Source: Rhodospirillales bacterium (GTDB taxonomy: Bacteria; Pseudomonadota; Alphaproteobacteria; Kiloniellales; JACOMY01). Taken from it: 64,000 nucleotides of DNA. The stretch covers positions 1-64,000 of the forward strand of contig JACOMY010000028.1 in the NCBI GenBank assembly GCA_014324045.1. Reading direction: 5' to 3'. The translations under genes were made by a program, and so were the position numbers. Every line of letters begins with the position of its first letter. Position 1 is the stretch's first letter. The notes under the pieces are model-generated. The model was given only the letters and a program-made list of their open reading frames with translations, was not told the origin of the DNA and made no database searches. Positions 18,133 through 27,402 of the stretch are shown piece by piece.

Positions 18133-19409
18133 TGGCACTGACCGTCCTTATCGTTCTTCTGTTGTTCACGCTAGTCATCGGGCTGCCGCTGCCCTTCTGT
18201 TTGGGGTTTGCATCGGTCGGAGCGCTGCTGTTCTTCGACTTTCCGGTACCGCTGACCATTGTCCCGCAGCGGTTCGTCTCCGGGATCGACAGTTTCGCCT
18301 TCATGGCGATCCCCTTCTTCCTGCTGGTGGGTGACTTGATGAACACCGCCGGGATCACGCAGCGGCTGATCCGGTTTTCCAACGCGCTGGTCGGGCATTT
18401 GCCTGGCGGATTGGCGCAAGTCAACGTGGTCAGTTCAATGTTCTTCGGTGGCATCTCCGGATCCTCCACGGCGGATACAGCCAGTATCGGTTCAATCCTG
18501 ATCCCGGCGATGAACAAGGAAGGCTACGATCCGGAATTTTCGGTGGCACTGACCGCCACCTCGTCCTGCTGCGGGCCGATCATCCCGCCCAGCATCGGGT
18601 TGATCCTGTACGGAGTGATCGCGAATGTATCGATCACCGATCTGTTTCTGGCGGGCTATCTGCCGGGGCTGATGCTGGGCGGAGCTTTGCTGACTACGGC
18701 CTACACGATTTCGAAAAAACGCGGTTATCCGACCCATCCCCGGGCTAGTCTGCGTGAGGTTTTCGACGCATTCAAAAGCAGCGTCTTCGCGGCTGCTCTG
18801 CCGTTTCTTGTCATCGGAGGCCTGCTCAGCGGGGTGTTCACTGTGACCGAAGCTGCGGGTGTCGCCGTCGTTTACACGCTGTTTGTCGGCTTCTTTGTCT
18901 ATCGGGAACTGACGCTTGGGCGCGTGATTCAGGTCTTGCAGGGAGCGGTGGTCAAGGTCGGCACACTGATGTCGATCGCGGCTGCGGCGCTGATTTTTGC
19001 CTGGGTTTTGACCATCCTTGAAGTACCGCAACAGCTGGCCTCGGCCATCCTGCAGATCTCAGACAACAAATATGTCATCCTGCTGCTGCTGAACGTGTTT
19101 TTCCTGTTCGTCGGTATGTTCATGGAACCTAAGGCCTCGTTGCTGATCTTGATGCCTGTGATCCTGCCTTTGCTGCCGCCTCTGGAGATCGACCTAGTCC
19201 ATTTTGGGATTATCATCATCTTCAACTCCGTTATCGGCCTGATCACGCCACCCATCGGCATCGTCCTTAACCTAGCCTCAAAAATCGGAAATGTGGGGAT
19301 GGACCGCGCGGCGATCGCTACGCTACCGTTCTTGGCCGCGATGCTGGTGGTGCTTGTGATCGTCACCTACATGCCGACACTGGTCCTGTTCCTGCCAAAC
19401 CTGCTTTGA
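18132..19409 (+). CDS. dctM: TRAP transporter large permease (DctM)
   Basis: A 425-residue, 11-12 helix sodium-coupled carboxylate permease. Family motifs include AFMAIPFFLLVGDLMNTAGIT, GGLAQVNVVSSMFFGGISGSSTADTASIG and CGPIIPPSIGLILYG in the first half and the paired FVGMFMEPKASLLILMP and GLITPPIGIVLN in the second. ATG 18132 overlaps the DctQ stop (TGATG). With DctQ and DctP it forms one transporter; imports an organic acid driven by sodium. Confidence 0.93.
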   Translation: MALTVLIVLLLFTLVIGLPLPFCLGFASVGALLFFDFPVPLTIVPQRFVSGIDSFAFMAIPFFLLVGDLMNTAGITQRLIRFSNALVGHLPGGLAQVNVVSSMFFGGISGSSTADTASIGSILIPAMNKEGYDPEFSVALTATSSCCGPIIPPSIGLILYGVIANVSITDLFLAGYLPGLMLGGALLTTAYTISKKRGYPTHPRASLREVFDAFKSSVFAAALPFLVIGGLLSGVFTVTEAAGVAVVYTLFVGFFVYRELTLGRVIQVLQGAVVKVGTLMSIAAAALIFAWVLTILEVPQQLASAILQISDNKYVILLLLNVFFLFVGMFMEPKASLLILMPVILPLLPPLEIDLVHFGIIIIFNSVIGLITPPIGIVLNLASKIGNVGMDRAAIATLPFLAAMLVVLVIVTYMPTLVLFLPNLL

Positions 19410-19446
19410 AGCAAAAACACCTGACATCAACTGAGGAGGAAAGAAA

Positions 19447-20406
19447 ATGAAGTTTACTAGGATCCTAACGGCGGCGGCGGTCATGCTTGCCGTCACCCCC
19501 GCGGTCCAGGCCGAAACGCGGATGACACTGGCACATGTGGCCAATGTCGATCACCCGGTTCATGCAGCGGCAGAGACCTTTGCCCGTGTCGCCGCCGAAG
19601 AATCCAGTGGCGATCTGAACATCCGCATCTTCCCGTCGAGCCAGATGGGCAAGGCCAAGGAAGTGCTGGAAGGGATTCAGCAAGGCACCGTGGACATCTC
19701 GGTTGACGGGATTACCAGCCTGTCGGCCTTCCATCCGCTGGCCGGCATTGAATCCATGCCCTACCTGTTCCGCGATGCAGATCATTATTTCTCGCTTTGG
19801 AACGGCGAAAAAGGCCAGCGGATCAAGGACATCATTGCCGAAGAGGCGAATTTCCGCGTGATCGGCCACATGTATCGTGGCTCGCGCGAACTGACATCGA
19901 ACACGCCGATCGCCAGTGCGGACGACCTGCAAGGTCTGAAGATTCGCGTCACGCCGATCAAAGAGCGCCTCGAAACCTGGAAGGCCTTCGGTGCTAACCC
20001 TACGCCTATGGCTTGGTCTGAGGTCTTCACCTCGCTACAGCAGGGCGTCATCGATGCCCAGGAAAACCCGTTGGCTGCGATCCATACTGAGAAGATCTAC
20101 GAGGTTCAGAAATATCTGGTCCTGACCTCGCACATGTCGAACGGGTTTACCTTCGTGTTCAACGCGGAGCGCTATGACGCAATGCCCGATGAGCACAAGG
20201 CAGCACTGGAAGCGGCGGCAGCCGCAGCCTCGAAGCAGTTCAACGAATATGTGTCGTCTTCGTACGACCAACTGATCGAGAAGCTGAGAGCCGAAGGGAT
20301 GGAAGTGATCGAAATCGACACCGCACCGCTGCGGGCCAAAGCGCGCGAGGTCGTGGCGCTCTTCCCGGAGCTTGAGCCGTACTACCTGTCGCTGACCGAG
20401 GAATGA
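19447..20406 (+). CDS. dctP: TRAP transporter substrate-binding protein (DctP)
   Basis: A 319-residue periplasmic protein with a Sec signal (KFTRILTAAAVMLAVTPAVQA, cleavage before ETRMTL). The mature region has the DctP pattern: ARVAAEESSGDLNIRIFPSSQMG, LKIRVTPIKERLETWKAFGANPTPMAWSEVFTSLQQGVIDAQENPL, containing the carboxylate-binding arginine (KIRVT). A strong gaggagg site precedes the ATG. It is the third TRAP gene and followed by an intercistronic hairpin and two CoA-dependent enzymes, suggesting the ligand is a hydroxy-dicarboxylate such as citramalate or malate, which is inference. Confidence 0.92.
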   Translation: MKFTRILTAAAVMLAVTPAVQAETRMTLAHVANVDHPVHAAAETFARVAAEESSGDLNIRIFPSSQMGKAKEVLEGIQQGTVDISVDGITSLSAFHPLAGIESMPYLFRDADHYFSLWNGEKGQRIKDIIAEEANFRVIGHMYRGSRELTSNTPIASADDLQGLKIRVTPIKERLETWKAFGANPTPMAWSEVFTSLQQGVIDAQENPLAAIHTEKIYEVQKYLVLTSHMSNGFTFVFNAERYDAMPDEHKAALEAAAAAASKQFNEYVSSSYDQLIEKLRAEGMEVIEIDTAPLRAKAREVVALFPELEPYYLSLTEE

Positions 20407-20413
20407 CACCAAA

Positions 20414-20448
20414 CGGCGCCCTGGGGCGCACGAACGCCCCAGGCGCCG
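20414..20448 (+). terminator. Intercistronic hairpin after dctP
   Basis: A long stem (cggcgccctggggcg paired with cgccccaggcgccg, one bulged base, 6-base loop) lies 8 bases after the stop and before the CoA-transferase gene, without a T run. This fits an mRNA-stabilising or partial-termination element that raises binding-protein levels. Confidence 0.6.
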
Positions 20449-20482
20449 AACTCCAGGCTGCGAAAACGAAGGTATTTCAAAC

Positions 20483-21682
20483 ATGGCAAACTACGCGAAA
20501 GGCGGTGCCGGCGCACTTACCGACGTTCGCGTTCTTGATCTGACCAGGCTGGCCGCCGGCAACATGCTGTCGCGCATGCTTGCCGATTTCGGAGCAGAGG
20601 TCATCAAAATCGAACGCCCAGGCAGTGGCGACGATCTTCGCAGGTTTGGCCGGGCTCAGACTTGGTGGAAGGAATATGCACGCTCGAAAAAGAGCGTTAC
20701 ACTGAATTTGAAAACCGACGAAGGCAAAGAGCTCCTGCTCAGGATGGTCGACGTCTCTGACGTATTGGTCGAAAACTTCGTCCCCGGCACACTTGAAGAT
20801 TGGGGACTGGCACCCGGGCGCCTGTTGGAACGCCGTCCGGATCTGATTGTCGTGCGGCTATCGGGCTGGGGTCAGACTGGACCCTATTCGCACAAACCTG
20901 GATTCGGTAGTCTGATCGAGGGACTGTCAGGATTTGCCGCCATGACCGGATTCCCGGACCGTCCACCATTGCTGCCGCCGCTCGCTCTAGCAGATATGAT
21001 TGCGGGACTTTCGGGCGCCGGAGCAGTCGGCAACGCGCTTTATGCGCGCCAGACAGGACGTGCGCGCGGGCAGGTTATCGACTTGTCGCTGTTTGAACCC
21101 CTGTTCAGCGTGCTGGGGCCATGGGTTGCGCAATACAAGGCCACTGGAAAGGTGCCGCTGCGTGAGGGCAACCGCAGCGAGGTCGCCGCGCCGCGCAATG
21201 TCTATATAACGACGGATGACAAATATCTAGCGCTGTCGGCTTCAATGCAGTCGATGTGGGAAAAGCTCGCCACTGCCATTGGACGGGCCGAATTGATCCA
21301 CGATCCGCGTTATCTGACCAATGTCGACCGGGTGAAACATGCTGACGATCTAGACAAGATCGTCGGCGGTTTCATTGCCGCCCGGACCTTGGACGAAAAC
21401 ATGGCATTCTTCGCAGAGGCCCGGATAACCGTCGGCCCGATCGCCGATCCATCCGAACTCATTCATCACGACTATATCCGAGGCAGGGGTGTTATAGAGG
21501 ACTACCCGGACGAAGACCTTGGAACGATCCCGCTACATACGCCCTTCCCGCGCCTGTCGGAGACCCCGGGCACGATCCGGGCGCCGGCGCCCCAGCTGGG
21601 AGAGCATAACGAGGAAATGCTGTCTTTGCTGGGCTTTAGTGACACGGACGCGGAATGGCTTAAAAAAGCCGGTATACGGTAA
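20483..21682 (+). CDS. Family III CoA-transferase (CaiB/Frc type)
   Basis: A 399-residue CoA-transferase moving CoA between carboxylic acids. Readable are RVLDLTRLAAGNMLSRMLADFGAEVIKIE at the N-terminus, NLKTDEGKELLLRM, VLVENFVPGTLEDWGL, and the catalytic aspartate D171 in ALADMIAGLSGAGAVGNALYAR. The stop overlaps the next ATG (TAATG). Together with the CitE-type lyase and TRAP importer this suggests activation of an imported hydroxy-acid to its CoA ester before cleavage, similar in logic to itaconate/citramalate or malate degradation. Confidence 0.88.
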   Translation: MANYAKGGAGALTDVRVLDLTRLAAGNMLSRMLADFGAEVIKIERPGSGDDLRRFGRAQTWWKEYARSKKSVTLNLKTDEGKELLLRMVDVSDVLVENFVPGTLEDWGLAPGRLLERRPDLIVVRLSGWGQTGPYSHKPGFGSLIEGLSGFAAMTGFPDRPPLLPPLALADMIAGLSGAGAVGNALYARQTGRARGQVIDLSLFEPLFSVLGPWVAQYKATGKVPLREGNRSEVAAPRNVYITTDDKYLALSASMQSMWEKLATAIGRAELIHDPRYLTNVDRVKHADDLDKIVGGFIAARTLDENMAFFAEARITVGPIADPSELIHHDYIRGRGVIEDYPDEDLGTIPLHTPFPRLSETPGTIRAPAPQLGEHNEEMLSLLGFSDTDAEWLKKAGIR

Positions 21683-22569
21683 TGTGGCGCTCGGCCCTGT
21701 TCATTCCAGTGACCGAGCCGCGTTTTCTTGCAAAGGCACCCCGGCGGGGGGCCGAAGCCATCATACTGGATCTTGAGGCCAGCGTTGTTACCGAACGCAA
21801 GGACGAAGCCCGTGCGGCTTTGCCAACCGCAATCGAAACATTGAAGGATAGTAGGCTCGATGTGCTGGTGCGTGTCAATACGGGCTGGCGCATGCCGTTT
21901 TTGGATGTCGAGGCTGCTGCGATCCGGGGCGTCCGGGCCATTCTGGTGCCCGATGTGCGCGAGCCGTCGATCCTGATCGCCCTCAATGGGCTGCTGACCG
22001 AGCTGGAACAGGACAGGGGGCTGCCTACCGGCTCCATCGCTTTGGTTCCGATCATTGAAAGCGCCGCCGGGGTCGAGGCCGCGCCCAGCATCGCCCGCGC
22101 GAGACGGGTCGAGGCACTGGCTTTCGGGGTCGAGGATTTCCTAGCCGATATCTATGGGTTGCCGGATCCAACCCTATTGGACCACACTGCCTTGCGTATC
22201 GTTTCGGCGGCAAGAGCAGCAGGGCGTGTTCCGCTGGTCTTCCCCGAAAGCCTTGCCGTGCTGGAGGACATGGTGCGGTTCAAGGCCGCTGCCACCCGGG
22301 CGCGCACCTTTGGCTCGGAAGGTGGGTTTGCGGTGCATCCCCGGCAGGTCGAGGTGCTGAATGCCTGTTTCTCTCCATCCCAGGCCGAGATTGCCCAGGC
22401 ACAACGCATCCTTGAAGCCAATGCGGCGGCAGAGCGTGACGGGACGGGCGCGTTTACTCTGGATGGGCGGATGATCGACCGGCCGATTGTTTTGCGCGCC
22501 CGGCGCCTTCTGGACAGTGCCACCCGGGTGCAAAAGACGTGCAAAGGAAGATCGGATGTCCACGGCTAA
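21682..22569 (+). CDS. HpcH/HpaI aldolase / citrate lyase beta-like (CitE) protein
   Basis: A 295-residue TIM-barrel lyase. WRSALFIPVTEPRFLAKAPRRGAEAIILDLEASV shows the CitE start with the metal-binding acidic residue; VRVNTGW carries the substrate arginine, VPIIESAAGVEAAPSIARA the second metal ligand, and FGVEDFLADIYG the third. Such enzymes cleave malyl-CoA or citramalyl-CoA to acetyl-CoA plus glyoxylate or pyruvate. Overlap with the CoA-transferase shows they work on one substrate chain. Confidence 0.87.
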   Translation: MWRSALFIPVTEPRFLAKAPRRGAEAIILDLEASVVTERKDEARAALPTAIETLKDSRLDVLVRVNTGWRMPFLDVEAAAIRGVRAILVPDVREPSILIALNGLLTELEQDRGLPTGSIALVPIIESAAGVEAAPSIARARRVEALAFGVEDFLADIYGLPDPTLLDHTALRIVSAARAAGRVPLVFPESLAVLEDMVRFKAAATRARTFGSEGGFAVHPRQVEVLNACFSPSQAEIAQAQRILEANAAAERDGTGAFTLDGRMIDRPIVLRARRLLDSATRVQKTCKGRSDVHG

Positions 22570-22941
22570 TATTCCGTCCATAATACGTGCTGCAGACACG
22601 AAGGCCTTGGCGCATTAAGGCTAAAGCCAAGCCGTTGGCGACATCTACGAGAGGGCGCCTGAGCTTGAAGAGCACACGAAAGTGGCGATGATAACCGCGC
22701 TTCAGCACCATGGGAATTCGACAGCCGAAGCGCCGTAGGAAACGTGCAAACCAAAATTCCAGAGAGACCATGACCTTATGCTGCCTCAATAGGCCCTCGG
22801 CACTGCGGGCGCACTTTTGCATGCAACGCTGGAGTTCTACCGCCATTGCGCACTTTGCCTGACCGACGCAAGCGCATAGACTGAACCCATTGCCAAGGTG
22901 CACTATTTGACTGCCACAAAGAGCACAAAGAGATTGCGACT
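22570..22941. other. 372-base stretch without a supportable gene
   Basis: It lies between the CitE-type gene and map. A minus-strand open frame (22454-22903) overlaps CitE and has no family I recognise, so I do not call it. The region should contain the map promoter. Confidence 0.45.
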
Positions 22942-23778
22942 ATGAGTTCAAGCGATGCCGCCCTTGCCCGTGAGTTGGCCGCCGAAGCTAGGCGAATTCC
23001 TCTGCATGGGGCTGAGGAGATGGAGGCGATGCGGCGGGCCGGCGGACTAGCTGCGGCGACGCTAGACTTCATCACGCCCAGTGTCCAAGTCGGCGTGACT
23101 ACCGAAGAACTGGACCGGCTCTGTCACAACTATATCCTGGACCATGGTGCGACCCCGGCCCCGCTCGGCTATCGCGGCTATCCCAAGTCGATCTGCACCT
23201 CGATCAATCACGTCGTCTGTCACGGCATCCCGACCGATAAGAAACGCTTGGCAGACGGCGACATCATTAACATCGACGTGACTGTGATCCTCGACGGCTG
23301 GCACGGCGACACCAGCCGCATGTTCTTCGTTGGCAAGCCCAAGGTCAAAGCCAAGCGGCTGGTGGACACGACCTTCGAAGCCATGTGGCGAGGGATCGAA
23401 GCGGTCAAGCCCGGCGCCCGGCTGGGCGACGTCGGCCATGCGATTCAGACCTATGCCGAAGGCAAGGGCTTTTCCGTGGTGCGCGATTTCTGCGGCCACG
23501 GACTTGGCCGAATCTTCCACACGGCGCCCTCGGTACTGCACTACGGCGTTCCTGGAACCGGCATCGAACTTAAGCCGGGCATGTTCTTCACTATCGAGCC
23601 TATGATAAACGTCGGACGATCGGAGGTTCTAATCCTGAATGACGAATGGACGGCAGTCACCCGAGACCGCACCCTCTCGGCGCAGTTCGAGCACTCGCTG
23701 GCAGTGACGGAAGACGGCTACAAGATCTTCACGCTCTCGCCCAAGGGGCTCCATCGTCCTCCCTATGACGGCGTCTGA
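22942..23778 (+). CDS. map: Methionine aminopeptidase, type I
   Basis: A 278-residue metalloprotease removing the initiator Met. The metal ligands lie in GDIINIDVTVILDGWHGDTSRMF (two Asp), GHGLGRIFH (His), FTIEPMI (Glu) and the C-terminal QFEHSLAV (Glu). RGYPKSICTSINHVVCHGIP is the substrate loop of type I enzymes. It begins with about 20 extra residues relative to the shortest homologues. It overlaps radC by 14 bases. Confidence 0.96.
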   Translation: MSSSDAALARELAAEARRIPLHGAEEMEAMRRAGGLAAATLDFITPSVQVGVTTEELDRLCHNYILDHGATPAPLGYRGYPKSICTSINHVVCHGIPTDKKRLADGDIINIDVTVILDGWHGDTSRMFFVGKPKVKAKRLVDTTFEAMWRGIEAVKPGARLGDVGHAIQTYAEGKGFSVVRDFCGHGLGRIFHTAPSVLHYGVPGTGIELKPGMFFTIEPMINVGRSEVLILNDEWTAVTRDRTLSAQFEHSLAVTEDGYKIFTLSPKGLHRPPYDGV

Positions 23779-24487
23779 GGGGTATAGTCCCAAGCTGCGC
23801 GCGTCGAGTAAGCCGCTGCACGAATCGGCCGGCCATCGTCAACGCCTACGCGAACGCCTGCTTGAGCGCGGCGCCGACAGCCTCGCTGATTATGAGGTCT
23901 TGGAGATGCTGCTGTTCGGCGCTCAGGCACGCGGCGATACTAAGCCTCTGGCAAAACGCCTGATCAAGGAGTTCGGCAGCCTAGGCGCCGTGTTGAGTGC
24001 AAGCCCAGAGGATCTGCAACGCCTATCCGGTGTCGGTGCGACCTCCGCAGCCGTCATCAAGACTGCCTTCGAGGCCGGACGCCGCTTGGTCCGCGAAGAG
24101 GCTAGGGCGCGGCCAGTTCTCTCCTCGTGGAAGAAGGTAGTCGAATACTGCCGCGCCGAGATCGGCCATGAGCCAGTAGAGCATTTCTTCCTCCTCTTCC
24201 TCGATCGCAAGAACTGCCTGATCGCCGACGAGCGTCACCAGCGCGGCACCGTTGACCACACACCGGTCTATCCGCGCGAAGTGGTGAAGCGGGCCCTCAC
24301 CCTCTCGGCCTCCTCGCTTATCTTGGTGCACAATCACCCTTCAGGCGACTCCACACCCAGCCTTGCCGACGTCAAGATGACGGAAGAGATCGTCAAGGCC
24401 GCCGGCCATCTGAACATTTCGATCCTCGACCATATCGTCATCGGCCGGAACGGGCATTTCAGTTTTCGCTCAAACGGCTTGCTTTAA
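23765..24487 (+). CDS. radC: RadC/YeeS-type JAB domain protein
   Basis: A 240-residue RadC family protein. The N-terminal helix-hairpin-helix part (LADYEVLEMLLFGAQARGDTKPLAKRLI, LQRLSGVGATSAAVIK) is followed by the MPN/JAB metalloprotease-like domain with LILVHNHPSGDSTPSLADVKMT (HxHPSGD). Its role is unresolved despite the old DNA-repair name. Overlap with map is conserved in many Rhodospirillales. Confidence 0.93.
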   Translation: MTASEGYSPKLRASSKPLHESAGHRQRLRERLLERGADSLADYEVLEMLLFGAQARGDTKPLAKRLIKEFGSLGAVLSASPEDLQRLSGVGATSAAVIKTAFEAGRRLVREEARARPVLSSWKKVVEYCRAEIGHEPVEHFFLLFLDRKNCLIADERHQRGTVDHTPVYPREVVKRALTLSASSLILVHNHPSGDSTPSLADVKMTEEIVKAAGHLNISILDHIVIGRNGHFSFRSNGLL

Positions 24488-24561
24488 GGTCCTATGGTGT
24501 GCGCACTCTATAGATGCAACGATGCCCGGCAGGGGGCTGACATGGGCACGGGGGCTTTATC

Positions 24562-25232
24562 TTGAACGATGCCCTGCTGCGTCACCTAAGCGCCAGTGCC
24601 GCCATTTTCGGCTGCGCCGTCTTCCTGGGATGGGCCAATACTGATCGTCGGTGACATCACCTAGCGCTGGCATGTCGTCACCCTAGGTGTCATCCGCTAT
24701 GCTCTAGCCTTGCCGTTAATTTTTCTGACGGCCTCGGCCAGATTGGGCTGGCGGCTATCGCCGCTGCGTCCGGACGGCGTCGCTGCTCCGTCCGATCCTT
24801 AATCGGCATCTCCGGCTTCGCGGTCCTCCATATCTACTGATTTACCCTTATGGATCCCGGGACGGCCGCGGTGATCACGGCCATGGCACCGGTCCATCGG
24901 GGGCTTGGTCACCACCGTCTTCAGAGAACGCCCCAGCCGCCAATTTCTGATTGCCGTCGCGCTCTCGGTCGTGAGCACGACTCTTGCCGACGACGACTTC
25001 AGTGCATCAGGTGCTTTCTTAGATTTTCAAGACGGCGAACCGCGCCTCATCCTAGCCTTGTGACTGCCGATCTCTCTACATGAACCTCATTCCCGTGACC
25101 GCCATGGCCACCGCCTGTGTCTTGAGCATCGAACCGCGTTGGGAGCAGTTGGTCGGTGCCGTCGTGGTCATCTTTGGCGTGCTGCAGGCACAGATTTCCC
25201 CGATTCGAGCCAGAGCCGCTGTTCCCGATTGA
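24562..25232 (+). pseudogene. Decayed EamA (DMT) family transporter gene
   Basis: Fragments of an EamA/drug-metabolite transporter can be read in different frames on the plus strand: from a TTG at 24562 LLRHLSASAAIFGCAVFLGW, then VIRYALALPLIFLTASARL after an in-frame stop, and a C-terminal helix pair from the ATG at 25080 (MNLIPVTAMATACVLSIEPR, then QLVGAVVVIFGVLQ) ending at 25232. Several stops and shifts, and missing central helices, show the gene is dead. Function lost; it occupies the gap between radC and the polyamine ABC operon. Confidence 0.7.
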
Positions 25233-25340
25233 CAAGCGGCTACGATAGACTGTTTGATCCTGACGTACCATGCGGGAGCATGCGGTGAGATGAGCGGGCT
25301 CCCCTTGGCGACAACGACTGGAACAGGGAACCACGGAATC

Positions 25341-26417
25341 ATGATTAAGAGAAAGCCGCGGCCGATCAGCCGCCGTTCCTTACTTGCAGGCACCGGCGCT
25401 GTGGCAGCCGGCCTCACCTTCGCCCCGAAGCTGGGCTGGACGGCCGAAGAGGCCAAGGTGAACTTCTATAACTGGGACACCTACATCGGCGAGACCACAT
25501 TGGACGACTTCGAGGATGCCACTGGCATCTCGGTCACCATGGACCTCTTCGCCGACAACGATGAGCTCTTCTCCAAGCTGAAGGAAGGCAATCCGGGCTA
25601 CGACCTGATCGTGCCGACCAACGACTATGCCGAGCGTATGATTCTGGCAGGCATGCTGGAGCCTTTGGATCATTCGTTGATCCCGAACAAAAAGAACATC
25701 AACCCAGCCTTCCAGGATGCCAACTTCGACCCGGGCCGCAAGTACACCATGCCTTATATGTGGGGCACTATGGGGATTGGCTATCGCAAGTCCAAGGTCG
25801 ACGGCATCCCGGATAGCTGGAAGTGGCTGATGGACAGCGACAGGTACAAGGGCCGCGTCGCCCTGCTTTCGGACTCACAAGGCGTGTTCAGCGCCGCCGC
25901 AAAATACCTCGGCAAGAGCGTCAACTTCACCGACGAGGCCGACGTGAAAGCAATTGAAGACCTGCTGACCAAGAACAAGCCCAATATCAAGGTCTTTGCA
26001 GATGACAACGGGCAGGATCTGCTGCTATCCGGCACCGTCGACCTGACCATGGAGTGGAACGGCGACATCAACCAGGTCATAGAGGAAGACGACGACCTGG
26101 CCTACGTGGTGCCCAAGGAGGGTTCTCTTATCTGGCAGGACACGCTGGCCATTCCGACCGGCGCCCCCCATCCGATCAATGCCCACAAGCTGATCGATTA
26201 CATCCTCGACGCCGACGCCGGCGCGAAGATCGCCGATTTCATTCAGTACGCGACGGCAAACGAGGCCGCCCGTCAACTCTTGAGCGATGCCTATCGAGAG
26301 AACCCGGCCATCTTCCCCCCGCAGGAGGTGCTCGGTCGCTGTGAGTCAGCTGTCTATCGCGGCGAGGGCGTGCAGCGTATGATCAACGACGCTTGGACCC
26401 GCGTGCTCGCGGCCTGA
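25341..26417 (+). CDS. Polyamine-type ABC transporter substrate-binding protein (PotD/PotF-like), Tat-exported
   Basis: A 358-residue periplasmic binding protein. A twin-arginine signal (ISRRSLLAGTGAVAAGLTFAP) precedes the mature start at about EEAKVNFYNWDTYIGETTLDDFEDATGI, which is the PotD/PotF opening. GYDLIVPTNDYAERMI, MPYMWGTMGIGYR and DLTMEWNGDI are typical of the spermidine/putrescine branch, whose ligands bind through acidic and aromatic residues. The start at ATG 25341 was chosen because the Tat motif follows in 10 codons. A strong hairpin follows before the permease genes. Confidence 0.9.
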   Translation: MIKRKPRPISRRSLLAGTGAVAAGLTFAPKLGWTAEEAKVNFYNWDTYIGETTLDDFEDATGISVTMDLFADNDELFSKLKEGNPGYDLIVPTNDYAERMILAGMLEPLDHSLIPNKKNINPAFQDANFDPGRKYTMPYMWGTMGIGYRKSKVDGIPDSWKWLMDSDRYKGRVALLSDSQGVFSAAAKYLGKSVNFTDEADVKAIEDLLTKNKPNIKVFADDNGQDLLLSGTVDLTMEWNGDINQVIEEDDDLAYVVPKEGSLIWQDTLAIPTGAPHPINAHKLIDYILDADAGAKIADFIQYATANEAARQLLSDAYRENPAIFPPQEVLGRCESAVYRGEGVQRMINDAWTRVLAA

Positions 26418-26423
26418 TCCCAA

Positions 26424-26456
26424 GCGGACCGGGCGCAAAGACGCCCGGTCCGCTTT
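26424..26456 (+). terminator. Intercistronic hairpin after the PotD-like gene
   Basis: A perfect 12-bp stem (gcggaccgggcg / cgcccggtccgc) with a 6-base loop is followed by ttt. Located between binding-protein and permease genes of one operon, it probably limits read-through and protects the upstream mRNA. Confidence 0.75.
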
Positions 26457-26484
26457 CGACGGATGAAAGATAGTCTGGTACCCA

Positions 26485-27402
26485 ATGGAGTCCTGGCGAC
26501 GCAGTCCCAAGACCTTTTTGGCGCTCGGCTTGCCGCCGACCGCTTGGCTCTTGCTGTTCTTTCTGATCCCGATCGGGATCGTCTGGGCCTTTTCTTTCGG
26601 CGAGAAGGTTGGCATCGTCGACATCGACATCACTGGGACCTTCGCCAATTACGACCGCGCCTTCGAGGCAGTCTATCTTCAGATCATGGTAAAGTCCCTG
26701 ATCATGGCCGGGCTCACGACCTTGGTGTGCATCGCGGTCGGTTTTCCAGTGGCCTTCCTCATCACTTTCGCCCCGGCGCGCTGGAAGCCCTGGCTGTTGC
26801 TGCTGATCATCCTGCCTTTCTGGACCAATCTGCTGATTCGGACCTATGCGATGATCGCCGTGCTGCGCACCAACAACGGCTTCTTGAATATGGGGCTAGA
26901 GGCCATTTGGGACGCCGCCGACGCGGTCACCGGCCTGTTCGGCCTGGCCGCTCTAGGTGCTTTCCAGCCTTGGGACATCCTCTATTCCGACGCTGCTGTC
27001 TTGATCGGCATGGTCTATGTCTTCCTACCCTTTGCCGTGCTGCCGCTCTACTCCACGCTGGAGCGGCTGGATACCAACTTTCTGGAGGCGAGCCTCGATC
27101 TGGGCGCCGGGCATCTGAAAACTTTCTTCTCTATCGTCGTGCCGCTGGCAGGGCCGGGCATTGCCTCCGCCGTCATAATCACCTTCATCCCGGCGCTCGG
27201 CAGCTTCCTGCAGCCCGACCTCTTGGGCGGCACCGACAGCCAGCTGATCGCCAACGTCATCGAGCGCCAGTTCCTCAGCGCTAACGATTGGCCTTTCGGC
27301 GGGGCGCTCTCCTTCCTATTGATGTACATCACCTTTATCGCCATCGCCGCACGCGCCTTCCTAACCAGGCCAAACGAGCGGCGGGGAAGTTTGCCGGCAT
27401 GA
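26485..27402 (+). CDS. ABC transporter permease (PotB-like)
   Basis: A 305-residue inner-membrane permease with about six helices (LGLPPTAWLLLFFLIPIGIVWAF first). The cytoplasmic EAA-type loop LEASLDLGAGHLKTFFSIVVPLAGPGIASA, which contacts the ATPase, is clear near residue 200. It overlaps the second permease by four bases. Part of the polyamine-type importer. Confidence 0.92.
   Translation: MESWRRSPKTFLALGLPPTAWLLLFFLIPIGIVWAFSFGEKVGIVDIDITGTFANYDRAFEAVYLQIMVKSLIMAGLTTLVCIAVGFPVAFLITFAPARWKPWLLLLIILPFWTNLLIRTYAMIAVLRTNNGFLNMGLEAIWDAADAVTGLFGLAALGAFQPWDILYSDAAVLIGMVYVFLPFAVLPLYSTLERLDTNFLEASLDLGAGHLKTFFSIVVPLAGPGIASAVIITFIPALGSFLQPDLLGGTDSQLIANVIERQFLSANDWPFGGALSFLLMYITFIAIAARAFLTRPNERRGSLPA

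Noticed and set aside
22454-22903. 149-codon minus-strand frame between CitE and map
   Set aside because: Overlaps the end of CitE and has no recognisable family or ribosome site.
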